64,000 nt of DNA. Source: Echinostoma caproni. Lineage: Eukaryota; Platyhelminthes; Trematoda; Plagiorchiida; Echinostomatidae. The stretch spans positions 1 through 64,000 of the forward strand of contig UZAN01040513.1 in NCBI GenBank assembly GCA_900618425.1. The letters run 5' to 3'. This document shows positions 48,641 through 59,815 of this stretch, in pieces. Every line of letters begins with the position of its first letter. Position 1 is the stretch's first letter. The notes under the pieces were generated by a model that was given only the letters and a program-made list of their open reading frames with translations, did not search any database and was not told the origin of the DNA. A program made the position numbers and the translations under genes.

Positions 48641-49439
48641 ATATTTTCAATCCAGTCCCCCAAATAATGATAAAAAAGAACTAATAGTATGAATGGCAAA
48701 CCACCAGCTGCAGAAAGCGTAGTTTTTGTTCATGCACCCTGCAAACGGAATCGTCAAGCTCATAATGAACTTACCAACAAGGGCGAATAAAAGTGCGAGG
48801 TTAATATCTATGAAAACTGAAATATAATGAGTAACAATATAATCACATCGTTAGGAACAGACAACTTGGGACTAAAATCCAGAGAAGCCTTCACTGTTCG
48901 TAGGAACAGTAACCCAGAGAATATAACAAATATGAGTGGGGCAGAGAACAATGTGTTCTTGATCCGATTTCTTGTAGGAGAAACATCCGGCAAATACATC
49001 GGTGGTATTATGCTGAGATGTTTTATTTATAACTTCTGTGATGGGCCATTGCGTGCTTGGAACAACAAAAAATTGTCTCCTTATAATTAAAGTATTATTA
49101 TCATTATTATTAGCAAAACTATAAAACGAGGTTTTGGCACACATGCATCTAATCACGCCGTCATCTGCTGTTCTCTCTCGATTTTCAATGATTTGGGGAT
49201 ATTAATTCCACGGAAAACGTTTAAATTCAAAAAGCGTCTTTCTGTTTGATCGACCTGTTTTACTGGTGAACCAATTTATGCAAACATTCACAATGAACTC
49301 TTGTCAAATTTGACCGTGTCGTCCGACCAAGTCCTCCAATGCATGACCTTCACAGTTTTTGAGGTAACCGTTAGAGAAAAATAAAGTGCTTCGCTTAGAA
49401 AACCAGCAAGATTTACCGGTCTGTGTCAGAAAGAAGAGA

Positions 49440-49599
49440 GTAATGACATCTTCTCACCTTTGTTTGGCAGGTTGAATTCGTATGTTGAAGTTGTGAGAAG
49501 TTCAGTAACCTCGATGAGATCTGGACCCACGCATGGACGCCGCCCACGCTTTTGTACAGCGCAAGCTCTATCAGCTGAGCTACGAGTCCGCATCGATAG
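49440..49599 (-). repeat. SINE-C copy cut by the assembly gap
   Basis: On the minus strand it runs from GACTCGTAGCTCAGCTGATAG through GGCGGCGTCCATGCGTGGG to CCTGCCAAACAAAGG. Its 5' end is lost at the run of N. Confidence 0.75.
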
Positions 49600-50109
49600 N
49601 NNNNNNNNNNNNNNNNNNNNNNNNNNNNNNNNNNNNNNNNNNNNNNNNNNNNNNNNNNNNNNNNNNNNNNNNNNNNNNNNNNNNNNNNNNNNNNNNNNNN
49701 NNNNNNNNNNNNNNNNNNNNNNNNNNNNNNNNNNNNNNNNNNNNNNNNNNNNNNNNNNNNNNNNNNNNNNNNNNNNNNNNNNNNNNNNNNNNNNNNNNNN
49801 NNNNNNNNNNNNNNNNNNNNNNNNNNNNNNNNNNNNNNNNNNNNNNNNNNNNNNNNNNNNNNNNNNNNNNNNNNNNNNNNNNNNNNNNNNNNNNNNNNNN
49901 NNNNNNNNNNNNNNNNNNNNNNNNNNNNNNNNNNNNNNNNNNNNNNNNNNNNNNNNNNNNNNNNNNNNNNNNNNNNNNNNNNNNNNNNNNNNNNNNNNNN
50001 NNNNNNNNNNNNNNNNNNNNNNNNNNNNNNNNNNNNNNNNNNNNNNNNNNNNNNNNNNNNNNNNNNNNNNNNNNNNNNNNNNNNNNNNNNNNNNNNNNNN
50101 NNNNNNNNN
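49600..50109. other. Assembly gap (510 N)
   Basis: A run of 510 N. Apparent long ORFs across it are artefacts. The same 30 bases, ending ACGAGTCCGCATCGATAG, lie immediately before the gap (ending at 49599) and immediately after it (ending at 50140). Confidence 0.99.
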
Positions 50110-50345
50110 TATCAGCTGAGCTACGAGTCCGCATCGATAGCACTGATTTTTTCCTATTCGAATCACCCTACCGTTGCAGTCGGCTCACATGCTACCTGGT
50201 GGAAGCCATATGCCTCTGTAAGTTGAATGGGCGATTCGAATAGGGGAAGATCAGTGTCATCGGCGTGGCCTCGTAACTCAGCTGGTAAAGCTTGCGCTGT
50301 TCAAAAAGCGTAAGCGGCTTCTATGAGTGGGTTCGAACCCCACAA
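50110..50345. repeat. Head-to-head pair of SINE-C copies
   Basis: 50110-50160 is the 5' part of a minus-strand SINE-C copy. 50262-50345 is a plus-strand SINE-C head (GGCCTCGTAACTCAGCTGG, then GTGGGTTCGAACCCCAC). Between them GATAGCACTGATTTTTTCCTATTCGAAT is mirrored by ATTCGAATAGGGGAAGATCAGTGTCAT, so the two copies meet at their 5' ends as an imperfect palindrome. Confidence 0.7.
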
Positions 50346-50621
50346 ACATAGCGGTAATAATAGGGAAGTTAATGATTAAAAAGTGAGTCATTTTCATTTT
50401 CATATTCCTTATTGATGGAAGTGTGCAGTTAAAATGAATTACCTAAAACTGTCACCGCAACACGCCAAAAAGGCAGATTTTGAAAGATTGCATCTCATTA
50501 TTATTGGAAAAATATTCGAAGCATATTCATTTTCCTGTTTTATTATACTGTTATTTTGAACAACTCTGAAAATACTGCTTATTGTAATATGATGTGCATT
50601 CATGTAGCCCCAAATAAACTC

Positions 50622-50895
50622 GTTTGTCTTTCAGTCCAGTTTGTACAACCATTGACCATGCACTACCGTGTACCGGTTTTGGTTGTTGCCTTTTGGCTGC
50701 CTATTTGGACGAATATTATGAAAAAGACAGGACAGATTGAATGTAGGACCAAAGAGAAAATTTAGAACTTCATTGCACTAATGTTGCAGAGAAATTGATA
50801 AGATGCACGAACGCCACTGTTTATGACACAGCCATATCACTGAGTGTCTCTAACCATCGGGTATGATCATCCCGAGGTCCCCATCCGGGGACCAT
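50622..50895 (-). mobile_element. RTE-like LINE 3' end
   Basis: On the minus strand it reads GWGPRDDHTRWLETLSDMA and then the shared 3' UTR. It ends in TTGTACAAACTGGACTG. It is truncated just upstream of that block. Confidence 0.75.
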
Positions 50896-51555
50896 TTTTG
50901 TTGCGGTGTTTTCTAACTAGCTTGAACAAAAATCAGTGGAATTCCGAAACGCTTATCAAATGACCTCCCAGGTGCTAGGTTGCCAAACTGATTCAATGAG
51001 GGAAAACAGATTGGAATATTTCTTCATTTCTCTCCGTTCTCTGGGTTGCGCGACCTGTTTGAAAGAGTTTCATCACCAGCAGAACTGATATCTTCTTTGC
51101 TGTAACGTTCTCGACGGCTTCAGTCTCTCTCAGTCTCACTGCCTAATAGACTACTCCAGCAGATGCACAATTCAAACATGTGTTGCTTTGGGTCATAAAT
51201 TGGCGCTAGAAACTAATTGAATGGATAAGTGACGAAGGAAAAATTTATAAACCATGCGAGGACATTTCATGGAGACGTCTTGATTTTTATTTTATCTTGT
51301 TATTTAGCTTTGCTGTATGCGATAAATAAAGCCTCTTAGAGAAAACCTTGATACTTTATATCTCTTGAAAAACTATTCCTCTTAGGGTAGACTTAACTAA
51401 TATGAAAAAATAGACCAGTGTAAAGAGAAAGTGTATTCACTGATCAAAGATATCGTAACATTTGGAACTTAGACATGACGTATTCATTTTTACCGCATCA
51501 TGACCAAATCATGTTAGGAGTGTATCGTAAAATCGATGCGCCATATGTTGTTTTA

Positions 51556-51723
51556 TTGCGAATGTTATAGTGAATAACACAACGATGTCGGTAGAGAATT
51601 AAATTCGCTGACGTTTCGGTTGCCGTGGGTAACTTTTCTCAAGGCAGGTTTTACAATCAAAATATAATCAGAATATAATTCTCTACCGACATCGCTGTGT
51701 TATTAACACTATAACATTCACAA
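51556..51723. repeat. Foldback element with about 50-base inverted arms
   Basis: 51556-51606 and 51671-51723 are inverted copies with few differences. Shared blocks are GAATGTTATAGT, AATAACACA, CGATGTCGGTAGAGAATT and ATTC. The 64-base centre holds, on the minus strand, CCTTGAGAAAAGTTACCCAC, GGCAACCGAAACGTCAGCGA. The GTT-x-CC/GG-x-AAC hairpin and GAAACGTC are arranged as in PLE termini with hammerhead motifs, but CTGATGA is replaced by a CTTGAGA-like block. Confidence 0.75.
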
Positions 51724-53910
51724 TGACATATTCAGTTTGATTAAATTTTATATTTTCTCCCCAAAGTTCAGCCTGGAGTTTTAATCTTCACCGATCACCA
51801 GTCAGCCCTTTTATCAATAACGAAACAGGAAATCTTATGTCAGGTTTATTTAAAAGCTAAAAAAGATTAGTTGAATAGTCACTTGGTCTTGTTGCCTATA
51901 TTAACAAAAATTTCTTTCAGGAAACGAACGCTGATCATTCAAAGCTCAGACCAGGTATACACTTTCCATCGGTAGCCATTAGGATGATACTACATGTATC
52001 ACGTTCTAAAAGATCCCGCTGCGGCTCTACTTGAATTTACCGCAGAAAAACACTTACCAAATGAAAACAAGGCTAAAATGGTTATACATTTAGCATCAAA
52101 CTCTCAATGTGCTGTTCGTTTTCGGTACGCCAGAACTCTTATCTTTAGACAAGTTGAACTAACGCACTGCTAACTGTGTCCGTAAGAACAGCAAGAGCTT
52201 AGCTTTTTATATTGATAGTACGAGGGGACGTAATCACCTGCCGTGTAAAATATTGTGACTCTGTTCCAAAGTGAACCGATAACTAATATCATAAGTTTGA
52301 ATTGTTTCTATTTAGTTCATCTCCGTTATTTCCTGAAACTTCGGTTGTAATCAAATGAAAGTTTCAAACTAAACCAGTTAACCATCATTGGGTGGGAGCA
52401 ACACAATGAAGTTCTTCATCAAGCTGAAGCGGTAAGATTCATCAAACTCATTTCCTTAACAAATGAGAAAATTTCGATTGACTGAGGGCAAACTGCAGAT
52501 GAAATCTTGATTTCCAAATGACGTAATCAGGTTAATAACCAACAGCTTTTTATTCAACAAAACCTATTCGACCGTAATTTTTGCTTCCTTTCCTATTCAA
52601 AAACAATTTTCCGAGCGTTATCAAACAACATTCTTGACATATTTCTTACTAGCGGTAAGCTGACAGACTGGTCTTTCGACCGGATGGTATTAATTCTTCC
52701 TTCTGCTTCCTAGTATTGATTCAAACTCAGGTCATCTTTGCGAATTTCTCTTTCGGGCTGTCTCGCAACGCGAAATATTTCCGCTTGGCTTCACACACAT
52801 CCGTGTGTACTCAGTGGAAACTCTCAATTACTGGTGGCTTCTTTTATGTGACATTGACCGCATAAAAAATGATGTTCTTTGTTAAAGGGTCAATAAGTGA
52901 GGTGAGCAACTATCTCTAGGTGGGACTAGATCAGGAGGAATTCTGGGATATACTGCTGGCAAAAAAATGAGATACATATCTTGATTGAAAGAATAACCAA
53001 TCCCGCATGAACAATTATGGTCTTCGCCGGGAAAGATCTTTTATTGTTTATGGAATGGTTCTCGCCGTAAAACAAGAGATAACGAAACTGAGAAGCTAGG
53101 AAACACTGCTCAACAGCTTTACTCGTGTTGGGTGTCCTCGGTTGTGTGTATCCTTTGGATCTACGGTCTAAGGTGAGGCGAAATGGAAAGAGAACAAAAA
53201 TATATATCCAAAGCATTAACTGGTAAGAAAGATTTCGCATCAATTTGTCTCAATTCGAATTGGATGTGATGGGGTTGGCACAACTTTGGTAAAAGTAATA
53301 TACTCAGGAGATGCTTCTGTTTCTCAGAAAACTTTTCCTTATTTCACAATCATCATTATGACAAGTAGTGGGTTCGAACTTTTATAGTTCTCCTTGACAA
53401 TGACCAGTTAGGCCTCGGAACTGAGGAACAAAACTCTTGAATAAAGCAGTGCGGTAATCACAAACTGATTGAATGAATATATATATATTTATATATAGTT
53501 CCATCCCATAAAGGCTGAGGAGGTTTAAAGTATGTATCTTTCGATACTGTTTCAGAACATTCGTGCATTCAAACTCAAACGGAGATAAAGTCATTCCTTT
53601 TGCTTACGTTTCTAATAAAGTCATAAAGTGATTGGCCCGGAAGTGAATTCAGGGAACAGGCGTAGGAGAATAATAGCCATTCCCATTCGCATCACTGGAC
53701 TAAATGCACATCCTGAGGGAATTGTCAAATGGTCAAGTAGATGTTCTTCTTTTACTGAATAAAGATTACTTACGAAGCAAAACCAAATTTCAAATAGTTT
53801 GTCTTGTGTGCACTGCATATGCAGTTGAGTTTATTAGGAAATGCAGAACAATTTTAAACAATTGGGAAAGTCATCGATTTAATTATGAGAATTTTATCAT
53901 AATAACATTT
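51724..53910. other. Unrecognised AT-rich stretch
   Basis: I see no coding, RNA or repeat signature here other than short TA runs near 53477-53500. The ORFs at 52926-53243 and the 5' half of 53704-54288 lack family motifs. Confidence 0.5.
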
Positions 53911-54845
53911 AATTTGCAAGCTTTTCTGGATAGTTTGAGTGCTAGCGTAGCCATGTTCGGTATGTGTTTTGCACCTTCAAAGTGCAAAATGTTGCTACAA
54001 GATTGGGTTGGTTCAGCCCCTAACCTCACTGTGATTGAGGAAGTACTAGATAAAGTAGACAAGTTTTGCTATCTGGACAGCTATATCTCATTCGATGGAC
54101 GCATTAGAGATGAAGTCTCGGCGCACATACAGAAAGCTCGGTTGACATTCGCCCATTTGAAACATCTGTGGTGCCGTCGCGACATCCGGAAACCCGTGAA
54201 GGGTCGAGTATATGCTGCAGCAGTTCGACCAGTCCTGCTCTACGGTGCAGAGACTTGGCCACTACGGGAACAGGATAAAAATAGATAGCCGGTGCTCGAA
54301 CACCATTATCTACGTCGCAATGCACGAGTCTGGTGGGGTGACCGGACGAGCAATGTCAAGTTTTAGCATAGTGTATGAGGTGGTCTCGGTCATCCACTGG
54401 AGCAAGTGGTCGACCTCCATAGATTAAGTTGGTTGGAGCATGTGCTACGTATGTCACCAAATAGGTTACCACAGCGAACGGCAGGTAGCGGTTGGGAAAA
54501 GGTTAAGGGAGGTCAAACGAAGACATGGCATGAGGGTATGAAAATGGTAACCAGGAGACTGGGTCAAATAGGTCCCGTTAGGCTCCCTGGCTGGGGACCC
54601 CGAGATGATGGTCACCGATGGTTAGAGATACTGAGTGATATAGCTGTACGTCGCAAACAGTGGCGCTCATGCATCTACTCGTTATTCTTTTAACACCAGT
54701 CTATATGCATTTTCCATCTTCCGACTGAATTTGCTCTTAACATTCCAATCCTCATTCTGTTCTTTTATCCAAACGGGCGGCCAAAAGATAGCAACCCAAA
54801 ACCGGATCACGAATGTGCATGGTTAATGTTTTTAAAAACCGAAAC
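53911..54845 (+). mobile_element. RTE-like LINE, longest 3' fragment
   Basis: The similarity begins within an open frame at LQAFLDSLSAS. It then reads FGMCFAPSKCKMLLQDW, KFCYLDSYISFDGRIRDEV, KARLTFAHLKHLWCRRDIRK and VRPVLLYGAETWPLREQDK, up to a TAG at 54286. The frame then shifts to VVDLHRLSWLEHVLRMSPNR and LPGWGPRDDGHRWLEILSDI. The shared 3' UTR ends near 54845. This covers the connection and thumb region after the RT active site. It is the template against which the shorter copies can be read. Confidence 0.85.
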
Positions 54846-55070
54846 CGTGTCATCATAAATGAAGCATACGTTGAATCATCAACACAACTATTGAATATGG
54901 TGTAGTGTTACCCGACTTAACAATTTAGGTGGGCAAAACGGAACCTATTTTGAGTGACTCCAGGAAGTTTCAACCTGAACCATCTGGCGACGATCCAAAA
55001 GACTTGGAGCAGAAAATTACTGCCAAAATTCAGTTACTTCTGGAAGGTCATTTCATGTAAGAGAAAACAG

Positions 55071-55610
55071 CTTGTTCAGTTCAGTTTGAACAACCATTAA
55101 TCACGCATATTCGTGCGCCGGTTTTGGTTGCTGTCTTTTGGCTGCCTATTTGAATGAAGCATAGGAGAAGAAAGTAAACTTGAAAGTGGAGTCGAAAAGA
55201 AAATGAAGAAGTTCAGTGGTCTAAGGTTGCTAAGAGATTGCGAAGATGTACGAACGCCACTGGTTGTGACACCCAGTCATATCACTGAGTGTTTCTGATC
55301 ATCGGTTAAGATCATCCCGAGGTCCACAGCCAGGGAGCCTAACAGCACCTATGTGACCCAGTCTTCTGGTTAGGGTTTTTATACCCTCGTGCCATGTCTT
55401 AGCTTGACCACTCTTGGCTTTTCTCCACTCGGTGTCTGCTTCGGCGAAAATCGCTCGCCGTGGTAACCTATCTGTTGACATGCGTAACACATGTCCTAAC
55501 CAACGTAATCTATGAAGGCCGACCACTTGCTCCAGTGGGCGACCGCGGATACCCAAAACTCAGCGTCTAACCTCAGCATTGCTCATCCGGCTACCCCATC
55601 AAATCGTGAA
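55071..55610 (-). mobile_element. RTE-like LINE 3' end, inverted relative to its neighbour
   Basis: On the minus strand the copy runs from WGSRMSNAEVRR through IRGRPLEQVVGLHRLRWLGH, LPRRAIFAEADTEWRKAKSG and LPGCGPRDDLNR. It has a 3' UTR and a tail ending GTTCAAACTGAACTG. It faces the plus-strand copy at 53911-54845 tail to tail, with about 225 bases between them. Confidence 0.8.
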
Positions 55611-56330
55611 ACGAGGAAACCTCTTTCTGTAAATGTGTGGATTACTAAAATTACACAAACCTGGTGTACCGCTGTGACCTATCCTACCGATGAACTCACC
55701 ACAAAATCAATTGGCGAAGTGGCTTGTCAACGTATTGCAGTCAGTGAGAAATATGCCATGAAAGATACTTTTGACATGGTGAAACCTCAGTATGGTCGGC
55801 GTGGGTGTCTGGGGTTGTGACTGATCACCACTCACTTACATCGCGCGAAATGCTCCTATATTACCAAGTGTCTCAAATAGCCTCTGCGGAGGAAGCCCTA
55901 CTCATTGCCTTCCCGTAGTGGTGTTTTCCCACCAAAGTGAGAGGACTAAAAGCCAATATCCATGGCTATAACCAGGTTGGTGGACCACTGGTAGTTCACC
56001 TGAAGGAACTGACTAAAATCCCTGATTCCAAACCAACCAATAAGAGGTGTACAGGTGCCGCACACCTTCCTGGTTGCGGCAGTGGTCAACGGCTCAATTG
56101 AGTATCAAGGTGTATTGGGCACCTTGGACGTTTGACCCCGTCCAAAGGGCGTATGATCCAATGAACTGGACATCTGCCCCCAGTGGACTGCGGACTCTGA
56201 GCGCCGTCCAGTTGTCTTGCAGGTCCGGTTTTCTAACCAAAGGATCCGGGTGGGGACCCCGAGGTTATCCCCCTTCCTCGGCCAGGGCAACCGAGAAGTA
56301 ACATGCCCACACAACCTATAAACTCATTCT
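55611..56330. other. GC-rich unassigned segment, probably a repeat
   Basis: This 0.7-kb block is clearly more GC-rich than its neighbours, especially 56045-56300, which is rich in CCCC and GGGG. It lies between a truncated LINE and a PLE fragment. Short ORFs (55512-55820, 56047-56301) show no family I know. The composition suggests a transferred or retroelement 5' region. Confidence 0.35.
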
Positions 56331-56429
56331 TCAGATTTCTTTTTGTTCATATGTTGTGGCACATTTGCCAGTTCGCTGTAATTGGTTACGTGTGGAAATA
56401 AAATGATAATAAAACAATTAGACCAACTG

Positions 56430-57480
56430 AGGATTGTTAGGAAACACATGGTTCGGCTGGACGTGTAATCATTATTCACCAATGTACCCGTTAGTGAATT
56501 TATTCGAATAATGTGTAATCTCGTGGAAGCAGAACAAGTGAGAACCGGTCTACTGGGCTCCGTCTCTGAGAGGCTCTTGCTACTGTGTACTACAGACGTC
56601 TATTTTACATTCTAAGGAAAGGCATATAAACGAATTGATGATGTGGCCATGGGAAGCCTTTTTGGTTCAGTACTAGCGGATTTATTCATGGCACACTTGG
56701 AATCCCAAGTTCAGAATTCACTAAAAAGAGCTTTGTTTTACAAAAGATATGTTGATGATATTCCTATTATCGTGGACAAGGTAAAACAGGCCAAGAACAT
56801 CCTCAAAGGCCCTAGTCGACTATATCAGAACATACGATTTAGCTTGGCAACTAAACAGTACAATAACCTGGGTATCTTTGACATAAATATCATCCGAAAG
56901 CCAGATGGAACAATTTCACGATCGATCTATCGTAAAACAACCTGAACGGGTCAGTACATGCGCTTTGGAAGTTTTCTGCCAATTGCATATAAACATGGAA
57001 ATTCTATACAGAAATTCGGTGCTTCCTAGCTTTTCAGTTCACGCTTCATTTGCTATATACACGACGAATTCCCTTATGAAATTTAATCAAATTCTCCGTT
57101 TCTCACATGAAACATGGTTTTGTTGATACCCTATTCGATAGAGCCCGTCGAATTCGCACCGACGACACGATATCAAATGAGATCAGCTTGTTGCGTAACA
57201 CTACAAAGAAATGGTTATCCAGATGAATTTGTTGACAGGCTCTGTAGATTGAATATTGAAAAATCGGCGTCTTAAATTGGAGATCACAATTTGTCTTCCA
57301 TTCAAAGATGATGATTTAACTAATCTATTTCATCAACGATTACGAGCGGTTGTCAACCGGACTTACTACGCAGCCAAACCCAGAATTGTACACAGGACAC
57401 AGAGCCGGTAACCGGGACGGACTGTGCTTACAAAACACCAAGCTTATTGATTCCCAAGCTCTTATTGATGACGCAACACC
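56430..57480 (+). mobile_element. Decayed Penelope-like element, RT region
   Basis: Near 56460 the sequence reads SLFTNVPVSEFIRI after a stop. It continues with AMGSLFGSVLADLFMAHLES, LFYKRYVDDIPIIVDK with the catalytic Asp pair, LGIFDINIIRKPDGTIS and SIYRKTT. After a frameshift it reads YPDEFVDRL and LRAVVNRTYYAAKPRIVHRT. This is the PLE RT from finger to the region before GIY-YIG. No endonuclease is visible downstream. It differs in sequence from the copies at 0.1, 15.3 and 29.4 kb. Confidence 0.82.
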
Positions 57481-59270
57481 TCGTTGATCGCGAGAAACCA
57501 TTTTGAGTGATTTTTACCAATGATAACACCAAAATGCTCAGGATCGCCGAGGCCATAGCAATCAAGCGGTGGAAACCAATTCTATGTCAACAGGAAAACT
57601 TATTCATCACATTGGCTTTGCTTTGGTGACGCTTCCACATTTGCAATTGTTTATGGTGTAATCCATTTACAAACCCTATGTGAACATTGCATTTTTCTGC
57701 AGTAGACACCCGTTGAGCTGCAAAGACATCGTCCAGGACTGGCTTCTCTTTTCAAATTTATTACGGGAAAAGCTGGTCTCAGTTTCCAATTAGTTAATGC
57801 TGAACTTCAAGCGTGGAAACGTACCCCAAACAAAATGTACAGTACCAACTGTTACGATTACATACTATCCACATCCGCCAGATGACCTTCAGTGGATATT
57901 CAGTCTTGCCAATATCAGTTTAGCATTTATTAACACCATCCATCAGGAATCACTCAAGCTTAAACTCTCGCTATAAAGGGAACATATTGAGCATGTTCGA
58001 TAGAACGCGTCGTTCGGAATAGTCGTGAGGTGTTCAGAGCAAACGTCTAGAAGCCTAGAAAAACGAATCCTTGTGAAGATAAAACAGGATTTGAAAGGTT
58101 GAAACCGGACAGAAAAAAATCCAGAAGTCACAGCACATTAGATGTGTGAAAGATAGGCTTGATTTTCATTACTCGAATTTTCAAAAACCTAGATACGCAG
58201 CAACTATAAGAAAGGTTGGATAGATAAAACAATTTTGCTCGCTGTCGAACCTACGGTTGTAAGCCTATCCTAGAAAGCATTCATTCTGCAGTTATTGGAA
58301 CAATCGACACTTTTCAATACAATGACCTCGCCACCATATCCAATATTAGGTGATCAACTTACAAAATTTGATCTAAGGGCCAAAATACACTCGTTTAAGC
58401 GTACACATACACAGACAAAACAACTCCATCAGTGCCCCTAATAGTTTTATGGACATCTACGAGTTAAGGGTAAATGATTAACGAACTTCAGAAAAACTTT
58501 CCTAAAGGACTAAAATGTTTTCATCAATACCGTTGGTTCAGGTTAGGTAAAGCATGTTTATTCTGTCAACCCAATTGTTCTGGGGTAGGTTTTCATTTAT
58601 TTACATAATAATGTCTTTGAAAATTTGGAAAATTTTTCAATCGTTCGAATTAGCCCAGTTTATTTTCATCTAATGTATGATACAAATTAATTTTGTTTTT
58701 ACTGAAGTGAAAACAAGCTGTAACTAGACCTTTTACGGGAAACAACAAAGAATTACTGTTAAAATGCTTTTACGACCAGATTTAATGGCTTATTTACAAT
58801 TGATAACACTCAAGTGCTTTAGTCTGACATAATTAACAACTATGAGATTGGTTTTATGATGCTTAACAAGCTAAGACAAACATTTACTAAAGTCCATTAT
58901 TTGAAATTTATACGGGACTCTGCTCACTGCTTGAAGCTGCAGAAAAGAAAAGGTTTGGGGAAAACCTCAAGGTTTTCTTGGATACTTTTTATCTGTCGAA
59001 ACCATGAGACTAAAGCAAATTTTACAAATGCTTACATTTTGAGTACTTCTTCAGAGGTCTCTCATTTAAGCTATTGTAATCATTCAGTAAGTAAATTTGG
59101 GAAAGGAACTACTGCAGATCAAACCTTTCTTAAAAATATACACTGAATCCCTAAGAAAAATAAAGCACCTTGAAAAACAAGTAATTAAGAACACGTAGAA
59201 GTAAAAAACGGCTGAACCAGGAGGCTAGAACACATCAAGATTTTTGTTCAATACAATACCTGAAAGACTT
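57481..59270. other. Unrecognised stretch
   Basis: I see no supported feature. The 96-codon plus ORF at 58856-59146 has no recognisable domain. Confidence 0.5.
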
Positions 59271-59274
59271 AAGT

Positions 59275-59575
59275 CAAATAGTTGTTTGGCAGATTTGAAG
59301 TTTGTATGTCGATTGTGAAAAGTTCAGTAGCCGGTGAATTCTAAGGAAAACCTGTCGAGGCAGTCAGCTTCTTTGTACGCGCACGCTCTTCCAGCTGAGC
59401 TACGAGGCCACACCGATAGCAGTGATCTTTTTCACATTCGAATTTACCCATCCAACTTACAGAGGCATGTGGCATCCACCAGTTAGCATGTAAGCTGACT
59501 GCCTCGACAGGTTTTCCTTAGAATTCACCGGCTACTGAACTTTTCACAATCGACATACAGACTTAAGTCAATTGC
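59275..59575. repeat. Foldback SINE-C derivative with 71-base arms
   Basis: 59299-59369 and 59493-59563 are inverted copies differing at one base in 71. The centre of 123 bases carries, on the minus strand, the SINE-C A-box block (GGCCTCGTAGCTCAGCTGG) and the 5' flank found at 24.6 kb. Each arm fuses the SINE-C 3' part (TTCAGTAGCC, CGATTGTGAAAAG) with CTGTCGAGGCAGTCAGC, which belongs upstream of the SINE head in the 24.6-kb copy. The normal B-box region is therefore replaced by an inverted copy of upstream sequence. Confidence 0.9.
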
Positions 59576-59636
59576 AGTCGCTCTTATTTTTCCTGAAAAA
59601 TCTTTGATGACAAATAGTAGTGCAAGGTCCACAAAC

Positions 59637-59815
59637 AAAAAACTGGTAGTGGCCGAGAGGTTAGGTCACTAAATTATCGCTCCAAAGGATTGGTGTTCGA
59701 ATCTCACTACCGCCGCCTGAATTCCCCACCCTCTGTGTTGTAGGGCTGCTCTTTGATTGACAGCTTCTCCCTTCCAGAAAATCGTATCATTATATGTTCA
59801 ATAAAAAGAAATAAA
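59637..59815 (+). repeat. SINE-B copy, best preserved and in plus orientation
   Basis: GGTAGTGGCCGAGAGGTTAG and GGTGTTCGAATCTCACTACC give A and B boxes of a Ser/Leu-type tRNA head. A CCGCCGCCTGAATTCCCCAC linker, a GGGCTGCTCTTTGATTGA block and the tail TCAATAAAAAGAAATAAAA follow. This copy defines the orientation of the family. Confidence 0.8.

Larger units (their letters stand above)
42926..49439. other. 6.5 kb of AT-rich DNA with few recognisable elements
   Basis: I find a SINE-B tail (44295-44390), a degraded SINE-B head (48525-48640), a possible tRNA-like scrap near 47360-47400, and short TA runs near 44300 and 47962. The ORFs here are short and lack family signatures. This stretch could be intergenic, or an upstream intron of the arrestin gene if its first exon lies further right. 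Confidence 0.6.

Noticed and set aside
49426..50243. ORFs of 187-246 codons around 49.4-50.2 kb
   Set aside because: They run through the 510-base N gap and consist mostly of unknown residues.
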